Position numbers and translations under genes: made by a program
Part shown: in pieces, positions 17,718 through 26,195 of the stretch
Layout of the letters: the number at the start of each line of letters is the position of its first letter
Numbering within the stretch: position 1 is the stretch's first letter
Notes under the pieces: generated by a model
What the model was told of the DNA's origin: nothing
The model's input: only the letters and a program-made list of their open reading frames with translations
Databases searched by the model: none
Assembly (NCBI RefSeq): GCF_900112395.1
Contig: NZ_FOLN01000001.1
Span: forward strand, 124,001 to 188,000
DNA length: 64,000 bases
From: Algibacter lectus
GTDB taxonomy: Bacteria; Bacteroidota; Bacteroidia; Flavobacteriales; Flavobacteriaceae
Direction of reading: 5' to 3'

Positions 17718-17821
17718 AGCCTTATTCCTGCTGATGTTATTAAAAAAACGTTAAATCAACGGCTCTTTATTAACAAATGCGATAAGTTATTAACAAAACC
17801 ACGAATTTCCCTTGCTATTAC

Positions 17822-17851
17822 TTGTGTTATTGAGTAATCCGTATAAATTTG
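17822..17851 (+). promoter_or_regulatory. Promoter of the HU gene
   Basis: A TTG (17822-17824) is followed after exactly 19 bases by TAAATTTG (17844-17851), an exact match to the Bacteroidota TTG-N19-TAnnTTTG consensus. Transcription would start near 17858, giving a leader of about 47 bases before the ATG at 17905. Confidence 0.65.
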
Positions 17852-17904
17852 TATAGGATATAACAAAATGTTTAACCAATTTATTAATAATTAAATTTTA
17901 TATT

Positions 17905-18177
17905 ATGAACAAGACAGATTTAATCGATGCTATGGCAGAACACGCAGGAATTACTAAGGCTGCTGCTAAAAAAGCTTTAGAATGTGCAATTATTGAAATC
18001 GAAGGAGCTTTACAAAAAGGTAACAGAGTTTCTTTAGTAGGTTTTGGTTCTTGGTCAGTTTCTAAAAGAGCTGCAAGAGAAGGAAGAAACCCTCAAACAG
18101 GTGATACTATCCAAATTAAAGCAAAAAACGTTGTAAAGTTTAAAGCTGGTGCAGATTTATCTAATGCAGTAAACTAA
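17905..18177 (+). CDS. hup: HU-family DNA-binding protein
   Basis: This 90-residue protein is a typical HU: an N-terminal helical dimer part (MNKTDLIDAMAEHAGITKAA), the GFGSWSVSKRAAREGRNPQT arm and the KAKNVVKFKAG C-terminal strand. It binds DNA non-specifically as a dimer and compacts the nucleoid. Codons are consistently those of highly expressed genes in an AT-rich genome. It has its own consensus promoter (17822-17851) and terminator (18201-18231), so it is a single-gene unit. Strictly it could be HU or an IHF-like subunit; in Bacteroidota the HU call is usual. Confidence 0.95.
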   Translation: MNKTDLIDAMAEHAGITKAAAKKALECAIIEIEGALQKGNRVSLVGFGSWSVSKRAAREGRNPQTGDTIQIKAKNVVKFKAGADLSNAVN

Positions 18178-18200
18178 TTATTTGCTTCATAAATATTCAG

Positions 18201-18231
18201 AAAAGCCTTCAAATTTTGAAGGCTTTTTTTG
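18201..18231 (+). terminator. Terminator of the HU gene
   Basis: A 13-base arm (AAAAGCCTTCAAA, 18201-18213) is complementary to 18215-18227 and is followed by T residues. The innermost pairs would open to form the loop. It lies 24 bp past the stop codon. Confidence 0.85.
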
Positions 18232-18299
18232 TATATATACATTAAAGACTTGCTTTTTTAATAAATTAATATTAGATTTAATTACTAATTCCTGAAAAT

Positions 18300-18860
18300 A
18301 TGGTGACTACACAACCAAAAAAAGGTGATTTATTAATAGCAGAACCAGCTATTATTGGAGACGTTTCATTTAATCGCTCTATTGTTTTACTAGCCGATCA
18401 TACTAATGAAGGTTCTATTGGTTTTATTTTAAATAAGCCTTTAGAATATACCATAAACGACTTAATACCAGAGCTTGATGCGTCGTTTAAAGTTTACAAC
18501 GGCGGCCCTGTTGAGCAAGATAATCTTTACTTTATTCATAAAATACCAGAACTTATACCCAATAGTATTGAAATATCTTTAGGTATTTATTGGGGTGGTG
18601 ATTTTAATGAAGTAGCAGGACTTATCGCTAATAAAACCATTAACGAAAACGACATAAAGTTCTTTTTAGGTTATTCTGGATGGGATACTAACCAATTATC
18701 CGATGAACTTAAAGCTAATTCCTGGGTGGTTACCGAAAATATCTATAAAAAAGATGTTATTGAAAAAAGCTACAAATCTTTCTGGAAAGAAAAAATGTTA
18801 GAATTTGGAGGAGAATATAGTATTTGGTCTAATGCTCCAGAAAATCCGAGTTATAATTAA
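18300..18860 (+). CDS. yqgE: YqgE/AlgH family protein
   Basis: A 186-residue protein of the YqgE/AlgH (DUF179) family: KKGDLLIAEPAIIGDVSFNR at the N-terminus, GSIGFILNKPLEYTINDL, VYNGGPVEQDNLYFIH and FFLGYSGWDTNQLSDELKAN. The family is widespread in bacteria; AlgH was linked to alginate regulation in Pseudomonas, but the molecular role is unclear. It has no signal peptide. Its stop codon overlaps the stop of the convergent aminotransferase gene, so there is no space for a terminator between them. Confidence 0.93.
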   Translation: MVTTQPKKGDLLIAEPAIIGDVSFNRSIVLLADHTNEGSIGFILNKPLEYTINDLIPELDASFKVYNGGPVEQDNLYFIHKIPELIPNSIEISLGIYWGGDFNEVAGLIANKTINENDIKFFLGYSGWDTNQLSDELKANSWVVTENIYKKDVIEKSYKSFWKEKMLEFGGEYSIWSNAPENPSYN

Positions 18861-19699
18861 CTCACTCTAATTTTAATATTTAATTTTTGAATTAAAAGTT
18901 TAGATACTTCTGATTTAAAAGTCTTTTTTCTGTATTTACTCACCGCTTGAATACCAACAATAACATTGGTAATAAAAATTTCGTCTGCCTTTTGAAGCTC
19001 AAAAGGAGAAATTGCTTCCTCTACCAGTTCATATTCTGGTAAACTCTCTATTGTTTCTATAATTTGCTTACGCATTACACCTTTTAAACAACCGTTTTCT
19101 ATTGGTGGCGTTTTTATAGTATTGCCTTTTACAACAAATACATTTCCGTTTAAAGCTTCAATAACCTGCTTATCGGTATTTAAAACTAAACAATTGTCTA
19201 ACTTATTTTCTTTAGCGTAGATGCTACCAACTACGTTTAAAGCCTTGTTGTTAGTTTTTAAGCTTGATAACAAACTTGGAGACACGTAGTAATCTTTAAA
19301 TAAATCGACCTCGTAGAAGGTGTCTTGCACAATATAAAAATCGGTATCGATAGGTTTTACAGCAATTAGAAAACTAACATCATTAGTTTCGGGTAAATAT
19401 AAGCCACCTTCATTTCTAAAAACAGTTAATTTCACTCTAGAAGACGCGTTTGATAAATTGTTTTCCGTTAAGGTCTTTAGTATTTGCTCTTCTAAATATT
19501 CCATGGTAAAATTCATAGGAATCTCCATGCGCATAATTCGCATAGACGCCATAAGTCTAAAATAATGGTCTTCCCAAAACAACAATTTACCATAAGAAGC
19601 TTTAATTGTTTCAAATAAGGCATCACCATATGCAAAACCTCTATTATTAATAGATAACAATGTATTATCTTCTAAAATATTTTCGTTAAAATTTACCAT
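18857..19699 (-). CDS. Class IV PLP aminotransferase (PabC/BCAT-like)
   Basis: About 280 residues of a fold-type IV PLP enzyme. Typical segments are the N-terminal NNRGFAYGDALFETIKA, LLFWEDHYFRLMASMRIM, the lysine-containing SLLSSLKTNNKALNVVGSIY (Schiff-base Lys in LKTNN), NCLVLNTDKQVIEALNGNVF and ENGCLKGVMRKQIIE. The family includes 4-amino-4-deoxychorismate lyase (folate synthesis), branched-chain aminotransferase and D-amino-acid aminotransferase. The RGFAYGD and GCLKGVMR pattern fits PabC-like members best, without certainty. An in-frame ATG at 19717 would add MKTGFF, but those codons lie within the hairpin of a terminator. I prefer the ATG at 19699, which follows its T tract directly and gives the usual MVNFN start. 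Confidence 0.82.
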   Translation of the reverse strand: MVNFNENILEDNTLLSINNRGFAYGDALFETIKASYGKLLFWEDHYFRLMASMRIMRMEIPMNFTMEYLEEQILKTLTENNLSNASSRVKLTVFRNEGGLYLPETNDVSFLIAVKPIDTDFYIVQDTFYEVDLFKDYYVSPSLLSSLKTNNKALNVVGSIYAKENKLDNCLVLNTDKQVIEALNGNVFVVKGNTIKTPPIENGCLKGVMRKQIIETIESLPEYELVEEAISPFELQKADEIFITNVIVGIQAVSKYRKKTFKSEVSKLLIQKLNIKIRVS

Positions 19700-19734
19700 A
19701 AAAAATCCCGTTTTCATTAAGTGTAAAAACGGGA
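19700..19734 (-). terminator. Terminator of the START-like gene
   Basis: On the minus strand a 9-bp perfect stem (TCCCGTTTT/AAAACGGGA, plus 19706-19714 with 19726-19734) with an 11-base loop is followed by six T residues (19705-19700). It lies 30 bp past the START-like gene and ends exactly where the preferred ATG of the next gene begins. Confidence 0.75.
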
Positions 19735-19764
19735 CAAATATAATCGAATATTATGTTTTTTATA

Positions 19765-20157
19765 TTACGCTGAGCCTAATACTTGCTTTAAACTTGATAT
19801 TTGGTTAGTCCAAAGCATTTTAGATTCGTCTACTTCATCTTCTTCAGCATAATCAGTCACCATTAAAGATACATCCTTTGTGATTTCATCTACTTGAATT
19901 CTGATTTCAAAATAATAAGAATCGCCTTCCTCTTCATCTTCCAACCATCTAAATTTAACACGCTCGCCACTTTTTTTATTTAATAGTTTTGCTTTTTCTT
20001 CGCTACCATCCCAAATAAAAGTAAACAGCTCTCCTCTGGAATTTACGTTGTCTGAAAACCATTCAGATAACCCAGAAGGCGTTGATATATACTGATATAA
20101 TAATTGCGGTGATGCTTGTATTGGAAACTCTATATTATATTTTACTTTCTCGTCCAT
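19765..20157 (-). CDS. START-like/AHSA1-type domain protein
   Basis: About 130 residues with a helix-grip (START/SRPBCC) fold: KYNIEFPIQASPQLLYQYIS, the GLSEWFSDNVNSRGELFTFI segment typical of AHSA1-like proteins, then RVKFRWLEDEEEGDSYYFEI and a C-terminal helix (LWTNQISSLKQVLGSA). Such proteins bind hydrophobic ligands or act as cochaperones; no ligand is evident. I chose the ATG at 20157 (MDEKVKYN) over the longer frame from 20193 because the upstream residues (MYILVNIKIKSY) are not part of the fold. It is transcribed away from the tRNA gene. Confidence 0.82.
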   Translation of the reverse strand: MDEKVKYNIEFPIQASPQLLYQYISTPSGLSEWFSDNVNSRGELFTFIWDGSEEKAKLLNKKSGERVKFRWLEDEEEGDSYYFEIRIQVDEITKDVSLMVTDYAEEDEVDESKMLWTNQISSLKQVLGSA

Positions 20158-20242
20158 ATATGATTTAATCTTTATGTTGACCAATATATACATTAATTAA
20201 GAAGTACCACAGAAAATTTAATAATATTTTTTGCAACTAATG

Positions 20243-20273
20243 TTTGTGTAATCTAATTATGTTTTTATCTTTG
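20243..20273 (+). promoter_or_regulatory. Promoter of the CAU tRNA gene
   Basis: TTTG (20243-20246) and TATCTTTG (20266-20273) with exactly 19 bases between them match the Bacteroidota promoter consensus. Transcription would begin about 12 bases before the tRNA. Confidence 0.7.
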
Positions 20274-20292
20274 CACCCGCGGAAACGCATAT

Positions 20293-20366
20293 GGCGAGGT
20301 AGCTCAGCTGGTTAGAGCGTCGGATTCATAACTCGGAGGTCATGGGATCGTGCCCCATTCTCGCTA
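20293..20366 (+). tRNA. tRNA with CAU anticodon (tRNA-Met, elongator-like)
   Basis: A 74-nt cloverleaf can be drawn. The acceptor stem is GGCGAGG with TCTCGCT (G-U at both ends) and the discriminator is A73. The D arm is GCTC/GAGC, the anticodon loop TTCATAA, and the T stem ATGGG/CCCAT. CCA is not encoded. The anticodon stem has an A-C mismatch next to the loop and a G-U pair, and the T loop is ATCGTGC, not the usual TTCRANY. It lacks the three G-C pairs of initiator tRNA, so it is elongator Met or possibly a lysidine-modified Ile tRNA. It is flanked by a consensus promoter and a terminator. Confidence 0.85.
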
Positions 20367-20381
20367 CTAGTAAAACCAGGG

Positions 20382-20415
20382 AAAGTCAAGAAATTTATTC
20401 TTGACTTTTTTTTTT
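20382..20415 (+). terminator. Terminator of the tRNA gene
   Basis: An 11-bp perfect stem (AAAGTCAAGAA at 20382-20392 with TTCTTGACTTT at 20398-20408) has a 5-base loop and is followed by a further run of T residues. Confidence 0.85.
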
Positions 20416-20504
20416 GCTAAAACATAGCTAAAACATTAGGTATACTTTCTTTAGCACTATACAATCAACATCAATTTACCTCAAATTTTATTACATTGAT
20501 AAAA

Positions 20505-20720
20505 CTATGGCATTAATTCCTCAGAATAATAAAAATTTGCAGGTAAACCGCCAGTATGCCAAAATAAAATATTAGCCCCTTTTTCTATTTTCTGACTTTT
20601 TATATGATCTAACATACCGTAAAAAGCTCTTCCAGAATAAACAGGATCTAATAAAATCCCTTCATTTTCTGCTAATTCTTTAATAGCTGATTTTTCATTG
20701 GGAGTTAGAACACCATACAA
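20505..20720 (-). pseudogene. 3' fragment of a D-cysteine desulfhydrase/ACC deaminase gene
   Basis: Seventy-one codons remain, beginning YGVLTPNEKSAIKELAENEG and containing LLDPVYSGRAFYGMLDHI and ILFWHTGGLPANFYYSEEL. This matches the C-terminal fifth of the fold-type II PLP enzymes D-cysteine desulfhydrase and 1-aminocyclopropane-1-carboxylate deaminase. The PLP lysine and all N-terminal regions are missing. Homology stops abruptly at about 20720, where the IS3 remnant starts, so insertion of the element (perhaps with deletion) most likely removed the rest. The apparent TTG start is just the break point. Confidence 0.82.
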
Positions 20721-21626
20721 AAGAGATATAATTAAAAAAGAAAATCCATTTAAAAGAAAATGGTTCTATGGATATCTTGGAATATCTAAACAAGCCTTTT
20801 ATAAAAAATTAAAAAACCAACAAAAACAACAGCTAGACCATCAAAACTAATCAAATTAGTTAGAGACTACCGTAAACAAGTAGGTTCTAAAACTGGTTAA
20901 ATAAAACTACGCAAGGAGTTAAAGCAATACTTTATAAACGCTAATATCAAGATAGGTAGAGATAAATTCTATCCGTTCTTAAGGCTTCATAAACTACTTG
21001 TGCCTAAAACTAAAAATTACATCACCACTACAAACTCAAACCATATGTATAGAAATTACAAAAAACCGGTAAAAGATTCCGTTCCTACTCGACCAGAACA
21101 ACTTTATATAAGTTATAACACATACATTAAAACAAAAAACGGCTATAACTATTTGGCATTAGTAACAGACGCCTATTCTAAGTAAATAATGAACTATAAA
21201 CTCGACAACCATTTAGCTATCACTTTGCCCAGAGGCTCTCGCTATGGCTATTAAAACCAGAAAACATCCTAATCAAAAACTCATCCTTCATTAAGACATA
21301 GGCTTCCAATAATGCAATCCCAAATACGCGACATTCGCTGAAAAAAACAATATATCAATGAGTATAACCGAACAATACGCCCCATATGAAAATGCTGTTG
21401 TCGAACTAATTAACAGGACTATTAAATATGAATACCAATTAAACAAATCAGAAAAAACACAGATTTAGCTAAAAAAATAACGCATCAAGCTGTATATATT
21501 TATAATAATCTAAGAACGCATCTTAGCCTAGATTTAAGAAAACCCGCTGAAGTACATTAAAATCCGAATATCAAATATAAATCCTATAAAAAGTATAATG
21601 TAAATTTACCTGAGCTTACGATTTAA
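20721..21626 (+). pseudogene. Degenerate IS3-family transposase (orfB/rve)
   Basis: Pieces of one IS3-type transposase run along the plus strand, interrupted by many stops and frameshifts. They are YLGISKQAFYKKLKNQQ (from about 20778), KLIKLVRDYRKQVGSKTG (about 20846), then NANIKIGRDKFYPFLRLHKL and NYLALVTDAYSK ending at 21185. Further on are KLDNHLAI after 21196, SMSITEQYAPYENAVVELIN with the Glu of the DDE triad (about 21357) and NNLRTHLSLDLRKPAEVH. The frame ends with NVNLPELTI and TAA at 21624-21626. No stretch could encode a working transposase, and the upstream orfA is absent. Confidence 0.85.
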
Positions 21627-21730
21627 GAACAGAATTGGTTAAACTATTTTTCACCTTAAAACGGCTGAAAAAAATCTTTTGAACGTCTTAATATTTAACA
21701 AAAAAGAGTCAACCTATATCAGTATAATGC
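20721..21730 (+). mobile_element. Remnant of an IS3-family element
   Basis: The element comprises the decayed transposase and a right end near 21703-21726, where GAGTCAACCTATATCAGTAT resembles the GTCAACCTAT-type terminal repeat of flavobacterial IS3 elements (recalled, not searched). No left terminal repeat is visible: the remnant begins inside the orfA/orfB junction, directly joined to the truncated desulfhydrase gene. It is thus a left-truncated, long-inactive copy. No target duplication can be recognised. Confidence 0.75.
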
Positions 21731-21803
21731 ATCTACGCTTTTCCTTATGGAATATTTGGCCTTGACACAATTAAATATATTACTTTCGTATAATTTTAGT
21801 ATT

Positions 21804-23978
21804 TTACTTATTGTTTTTCTTATTAATTTTTTTAATCAACTTGGTAACATGTATTTTAGTGTCTTCATCTAAATCGGCTAACTCTTTATCAGCATCATCT
21901 GTAGCGATTTTTTTTAACCCTATTACTCCTGCTGCAATCACCGTATAAGACTCATCTTTAACACTTTCTTTCATTAATGATTTATAATGCGTATTTCTTG
22001 TATTAGCAAGTTTTAAAATAGCCTCGGCTCTAGCATTGGTTTTTATATCATTTTTAGCGATATCTAGTATGCTTTTTAAGGCCTCTTTTTTTATTTTACG
22101 GTCACTTAAATCTATAGTTTTAATACTAAGCGCTCGTATGTCATCTTGTTGATCTTCTAAACCTGCCAATAAAATAAGTTGTGCTTCTGGGCTTTTATCT
22201 TTAGCAGCGAACTTTACTGCTTCAATTCGGTTATAATAAGAAGGTACTTTTTTGTATTGATACAAATAATCTGATATATCCTTATTATCTATAATTTGAC
22301 CTACTAAAATTTTATCAGGATCTAAATCTATAAAGTCTGGCTCGCTAGCGATATCGAAACTAAAATCCTGCGCTCTTTTATTAATTAAAATATCCTTTCT
22401 CATTTTATTACCATTCACATAAAAATCCACTTTTAAAGGTAAACTAAAAGTTTGAACGGCCTGATCTTGAACCTGCTTTACAGAAATAGTAGCTTTTCCA
22501 TTAGCATATCCATAATTAATATCTAAAATTGGACTACCTCCATTGAAGTACCATTGATTAAAATAAGGACTCCAATCTTTTCCCGTCACCTCTTCCATAG
22601 CCAAACGTAACTGATGACTTTCTCCTGTTTTAAAAGCATTGGTCGTTAAATAATTATTCAGTGATTTAAAAAAAGCAGCATCTCCCATCTGGTTTTTTAA
22701 AGCATATAAAATGATAGACCCTTTTGAGTAGCTGATGTTATCGAACATTTTATCGCTGTTTTTGTAATGAAAACGAGCCAAAACCTCACTATTACCATTT
22801 TTTTGTGAACGCAGATAGTTTTGTAATTTCCCATAACGCTCTCTATCTTCCATATCTTGTCCTTTTTCAAATCCATTCCAAAGAATAGCTCCCAAAGTAG
22901 CGAAAGATTCATTCATAGTTAAATTAGACCAAGATTCCGCCGTTACATAATCACCAAACCACTGATGAAAAAGCTCGTGCGCAATAGTATTTTCATGATT
23001 ACTGTCTAGCAATTCTCTTTCGGTTTTTTGAACCTGTGCTCCATGTAAAGTTGCAGACGTATTTTCCATGGCGCCAGACACGTAATCTCTTGCAACAACT
23101 TGCGCATATTTCCCCCATGGATACTCTACGCCTAATATATCACCAAAAAAGGCCATCATCGCTGGTGTTTTTCCAAAAATCTGTTTGGCATAAGGCGCAT
23201 ACTTTGGCTCTAGATAATAGCTAACTTCGTTACCCCTATAAGTATCCTTATAAATCTCAAAATCCCCTACAGCTATCATAAATAAATACGGAGCATGTGG
23301 TAAACTCATTTTCCAAGTATCTGTACGGGTTCCATCATTATTGTCTTTTTGTGAAATTAACTCCCCATTTGACAAGCTGGTATATTTTGCTTCAACCGTC
23401 ATAGCTATTTCAGAAGTTGTTTTTTGATTTGGATGATCAATAGTAGGAAACCAAGCTGAAGAAGCTTCCGTTTCACCTTGCGTCCATATTTGAACAGGCT
23501 TACCTGCTTTACCGTCTGGGTTTATAAAATAAAGTCCCTTCGCATTAGTGATCGCTTTACCACCTTTTACTTTTAACTCATCCGGTTTTGCTGTATAATT
23601 AATAAAAACAGTATAGTCTTCCGTATTTTTATAAATTCTATTTAAAGTAATAGACAGTTTCCAATTATCGTAAGTATATTTTAACGGAATATTATTTGCT
23701 CCATCAACAATAGAAATCTCATTAATATCCATCCCTTTAGCATCTAAAACAACCGTATTTGTTTCATAAAAATGAGGACTCAAAGTAAGCCATGCTTTTC
23801 CATATAAATACCGGTTAGCATAATCAAATGATACATCTAGTTTTGTATTAATTAAATCACTTTCTTTTGTTGGCGTTACTCTATAGACCGATATGTCATC
23901 CGTACTTTGAGCCTTTATACCCAAGGACGTTAATAGAACCAAACTAAAAACGGCACATTTCAAAAAAATACTCTTCAT
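21804..23978 (-). CDS. Secreted M1-family metallopeptidase
   Basis: About 724 residues with a signal peptide (MKSIFLKCAVFSLVLLTSLGIKAQ). The N-terminal beta domain is followed by the thermolysin-like catalytic domain: substrate motif YVSGAMENTSATL (the GAMEN exopeptidase motif), zinc motif HELFHQWFGD (HExxH) and the second zinc ligand in NLTMNESFATLG. A C-terminal HEAT-like helical region (from about 590) follows. It would trim N-terminal amino acids from peptides in the periplasm. The frame could extend to 24002, but the ATG at 23978 gives the clean signal peptide. It stands apart from its neighbours by more than 200 bp on both sides. Confidence 0.92.
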   Translation of the reverse strand: MKSIFLKCAVFSLVLLTSLGIKAQSTDDISVYRVTPTKESDLINTKLDVSFDYANRYLYGKAWLTLSPHFYETNTVVLDAKGMDINEISIVDGANNIPLKYTYDNWKLSITLNRIYKNTEDYTVFINYTAKPDELKVKGGKAITNAKGLYFINPDGKAGKPVQIWTQGETEASSAWFPTIDHPNQKTTSEIAMTVEAKYTSLSNGELISQKDNNDGTRTDTWKMSLPHAPYLFMIAVGDFEIYKDTYRGNEVSYYLEPKYAPYAKQIFGKTPAMMAFFGDILGVEYPWGKYAQVVARDYVSGAMENTSATLHGAQVQKTERELLDSNHENTIAHELFHQWFGDYVTAESWSNLTMNESFATLGAILWNGFEKGQDMEDRERYGKLQNYLRSQKNGNSEVLARFHYKNSDKMFDNISYSKGSIILYALKNQMGDAAFFKSLNNYLTTNAFKTGESHQLRLAMEEVTGKDWSPYFNQWYFNGGSPILDINYGYANGKATISVKQVQDQAVQTFSLPLKVDFYVNGNKMRKDILINKRAQDFSFDIASEPDFIDLDPDKILVGQIIDNKDISDYLYQYKKVPSYYNRIEAVKFAAKDKSPEAQLILLAGLEDQQDDIRALSIKTIDLSDRKIKKEALKSILDIAKNDIKTNARAEAILKLANTRNTHYKSLMKESVKDESYTVIAAGVIGLKKIATDDADKELADLDEDTKIHVTKLIKKINKKNNK

Positions 23979-24219
23979 TTTATTTACGGTTACTTTAACC
24001 AATTACTCTTTTATTTTTAAAGTCCAATACTAAACCATCCATTTGGAAAGTATATTACTAATTTTAGAATACGTTCTTAAGGTATAAATCAAATTCTCCA
24101 ACCGCCCAAATAATCTACTTATTATAGAAAGCTTAACCATTAACACTTTACATTATAAGGTTTGAAATGAGATGATTTGACATTAGAAGTTTATACAATT
24201 GTTATTTAAAATTAACTTT

Positions 24220-26148
24220 TTAATAATGCCATCTCACAAAGGCTTCCATAGCGGCATATTGCGCCATACCCAGTTGATCGTATAAATCGGCTGTTTCTTT
24301 ATTTCTATCTTCAGCACGTTGCCAAAACTCGCGACTATCTGCTCCTTGAAAAACAACACCATCCTTTTGCGATTGGTGCTTAAATATACTTTTTCGTTTT
24401 TCTAAAACTTGATCAGGTCCCATAGGTACTGCCATCTCAATTTCATCTACACCCCATTCTTGCCATGCGCCACGATATAACCAAACCCAACAGTCTTTCA
24501 TAAATGCATTAGGTTTCAAGTCCTTTACAGCTTGAAAAACAGCGTCTAAACACACTTTGTGAGTCCCATGTGGATCCGCTAAATCACCTGCAGCATAAAT
24601 TTGATGTGGCTTAATTTTCTCTATCAAATCTTTAGTGATTTGAACATCGGCAACACCGATAGGGTTTTTCTTTACTGCTCCTGTTTCATAAAATGGCAAC
24701 TCCATAAAATGGATTTGCACGTCCGGAATACCTATAAAATGACAAGCCGCACGTGCTTCTCCTTTTCGAATAACTCCTTTTATATAACGTACTTCTGGAA
24801 TATCGATTTCACTAGATTTTTTATTCACAAGAAATGCTACTGCTTTTTTGTAAATAGCATCGGCCTCATCACTTGAAATTCCAAACTTCTCATTATAATC
24901 ACAAACAAAACGTGCAAATCGAAGTGCTTCATCATCGGCTACTGCAATATTTCCTGAAGTTTGGTACCCCAAATGCACTTCATGACCTTGCTCTTGCAGT
25001 CTTTTAAAAGTGCCTCCCATACTAATTACATCATCGTCAGGATGTGGACTAAAAAGAAGTACACGTTTTTTTGATGGCTCAGCACGCTCTGGTCGTTTAC
25101 TGTCGTCTGCATTAGGTTTTCCGCCTGGCCAACCTGTAATAGTATTTTGAAGCTTATTGAATATTTTAATATTAATATCATAAGCAGGCCCTGAATCAGC
25201 CAATAAATCACTCATGCCATTTTCAATATAATCGTCATCGGTAAGCATTAAAATGGGTTTCTTTAAGTGAAGTGCTAAACTTAAAACCGCTTTTCTGATG
25301 AGTTTATCTGTCCATTCAATTTTCTCAACCAACCAAGGCGAATTAATTCTTGTCAATTTTGAAGCTGCAGCAGGATCTATGATAAATGTTGCATTATTAT
25401 GCTCTTGTAAATAAGAAGCAGGTACTCTACTACTTATCTCTCCTTCCACGGAATCCTTGATAATATTAGACTTACCTTCTCCCCAAGCCATTAGAATAAC
25501 TCTTTTAGCTTCCATTATTTTTTTTACACCTAAAGTGATAGCTGTTCTAGGTGTATTTTCTAAACCTGAAAAATCACTGCTTGCTGCGACTCTAGTTATA
25601 TGATCTAAAGCTACCAAACGCGTTTTTGAATTTTGAAGTGATCCTGACTCATTAAACCCAATATGTCCGTTGCCTCCAATACCTAATATCTGTAAATCTA
25701 TACCTCCTAAAGCTTCTATTCTTACTTCGTAAGAATTGCAATAATCTGCTATAGCTTGTTTAGATAATAAACCATCTGGAACATGATAATTTTCTGGCAA
25801 AATATCAATATGATTAAAAAGCTGTTCTTTCATAAAACGAACATAACTATTTACAGAATCGGGTTCCATTGGATAATATTCATCTAAATTGAAAGATATT
25901 ACATTTTTAAAACTTAAGTTTTCCTCTTTATGCAAACGCACCAATTCGGCATATAAGCCTTTTGGAGAAGAACCTGTTGCTAACCCTAAAATACATGGTT
26001 GTTTTTGAGATTGTTTAACTCTAATTAGATCTGCAACTTCTTTAGCCACTGCTTTAGAAGCTTCATTTGAATTCTCAAAAACTACGGTGCCTATATTCTC
26101 AAATCTCTTTTCGAATCCTGTGGCTTTGTCAATACTACTTTTTAACAT
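24220..26148 (-). CDS. nagB: Glucosamine-6-phosphate deaminase fused to an LmbE/PIG-L-like domain
   Basis: A 642-residue two-domain protein. Residues 1-265 are NagB, converting glucosamine 6-phosphate to fructose 6-phosphate and ammonia: CILGLATGSSPKGLYAEL, FNLDEYYPMEPDSVNSYV, ILGIGGNGHIGFNESGS, ILMAWGEGKSNIIKDSVEG. After a linker, residues from about 365 form an LmbE/PIG-L deacetylase-like domain with the zinc motif LLFSPHPDDDVISMGGTF and the second ligand site AAGDLADPHGTHKV. This architecture recurs in Bacteroidota; the second domain may remove an N-acetyl group, coupling deacetylation and deamination (inference). It follows the sugar permease gene by 47 bp on the same strand. Confidence 0.93.
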   Translation of the reverse strand: MLKSSIDKATGFEKRFENIGTVVFENSNEASKAVAKEVADLIRVKQSQKQPCILGLATGSSPKGLYAELVRLHKEENLSFKNVISFNLDEYYPMEPDSVNSYVRFMKEQLFNHIDILPENYHVPDGLLSKQAIADYCNSYEVRIEALGGIDLQILGIGGNGHIGFNESGSLQNSKTRLVALDHITRVAASSDFSGLENTPRTAITLGVKKIMEAKRVILMAWGEGKSNIIKDSVEGEISSRVPASYLQEHNNATFIIDPAAASKLTRINSPWLVEKIEWTDKLIRKAVLSLALHLKKPILMLTDDDYIENGMSDLLADSGPAYDINIKIFNKLQNTITGWPGGKPNADDSKRPERAEPSKKRVLLFSPHPDDDVISMGGTFKRLQEQGHEVHLGYQTSGNIAVADDEALRFARFVCDYNEKFGISSDEADAIYKKAVAFLVNKKSSEIDIPEVRYIKGVIRKGEARAACHFIGIPDVQIHFMELPFYETGAVKKNPIGVADVQITKDLIEKIKPHQIYAAGDLADPHGTHKVCLDAVFQAVKDLKPNAFMKDCWVWLYRGAWQEWGVDEIEMAVPMGPDQVLEKRKSIFKHQSQKDGVVFQGADSREFWQRAEDRNKETADLYDQLGMAQYAAMEAFVRWHY

Positions 26149-26195
26149 AATATTTTATTATTTTTATTAGAGCACTTTTATGCTCATATATTAAA

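Noticed and set aside
20415-20440. Tandem GCTAAAACAT repeat after the tRNA terminator as a possible attachment site
   Set aside because: Only two short AT-rich copies; no duplicate of the tRNA end and no integrase in the window.
21000-21185. 61-codon frame as a gene
   Set aside because: It is one surviving segment of the decayed IS3 transposase, bounded by stops on both sides.
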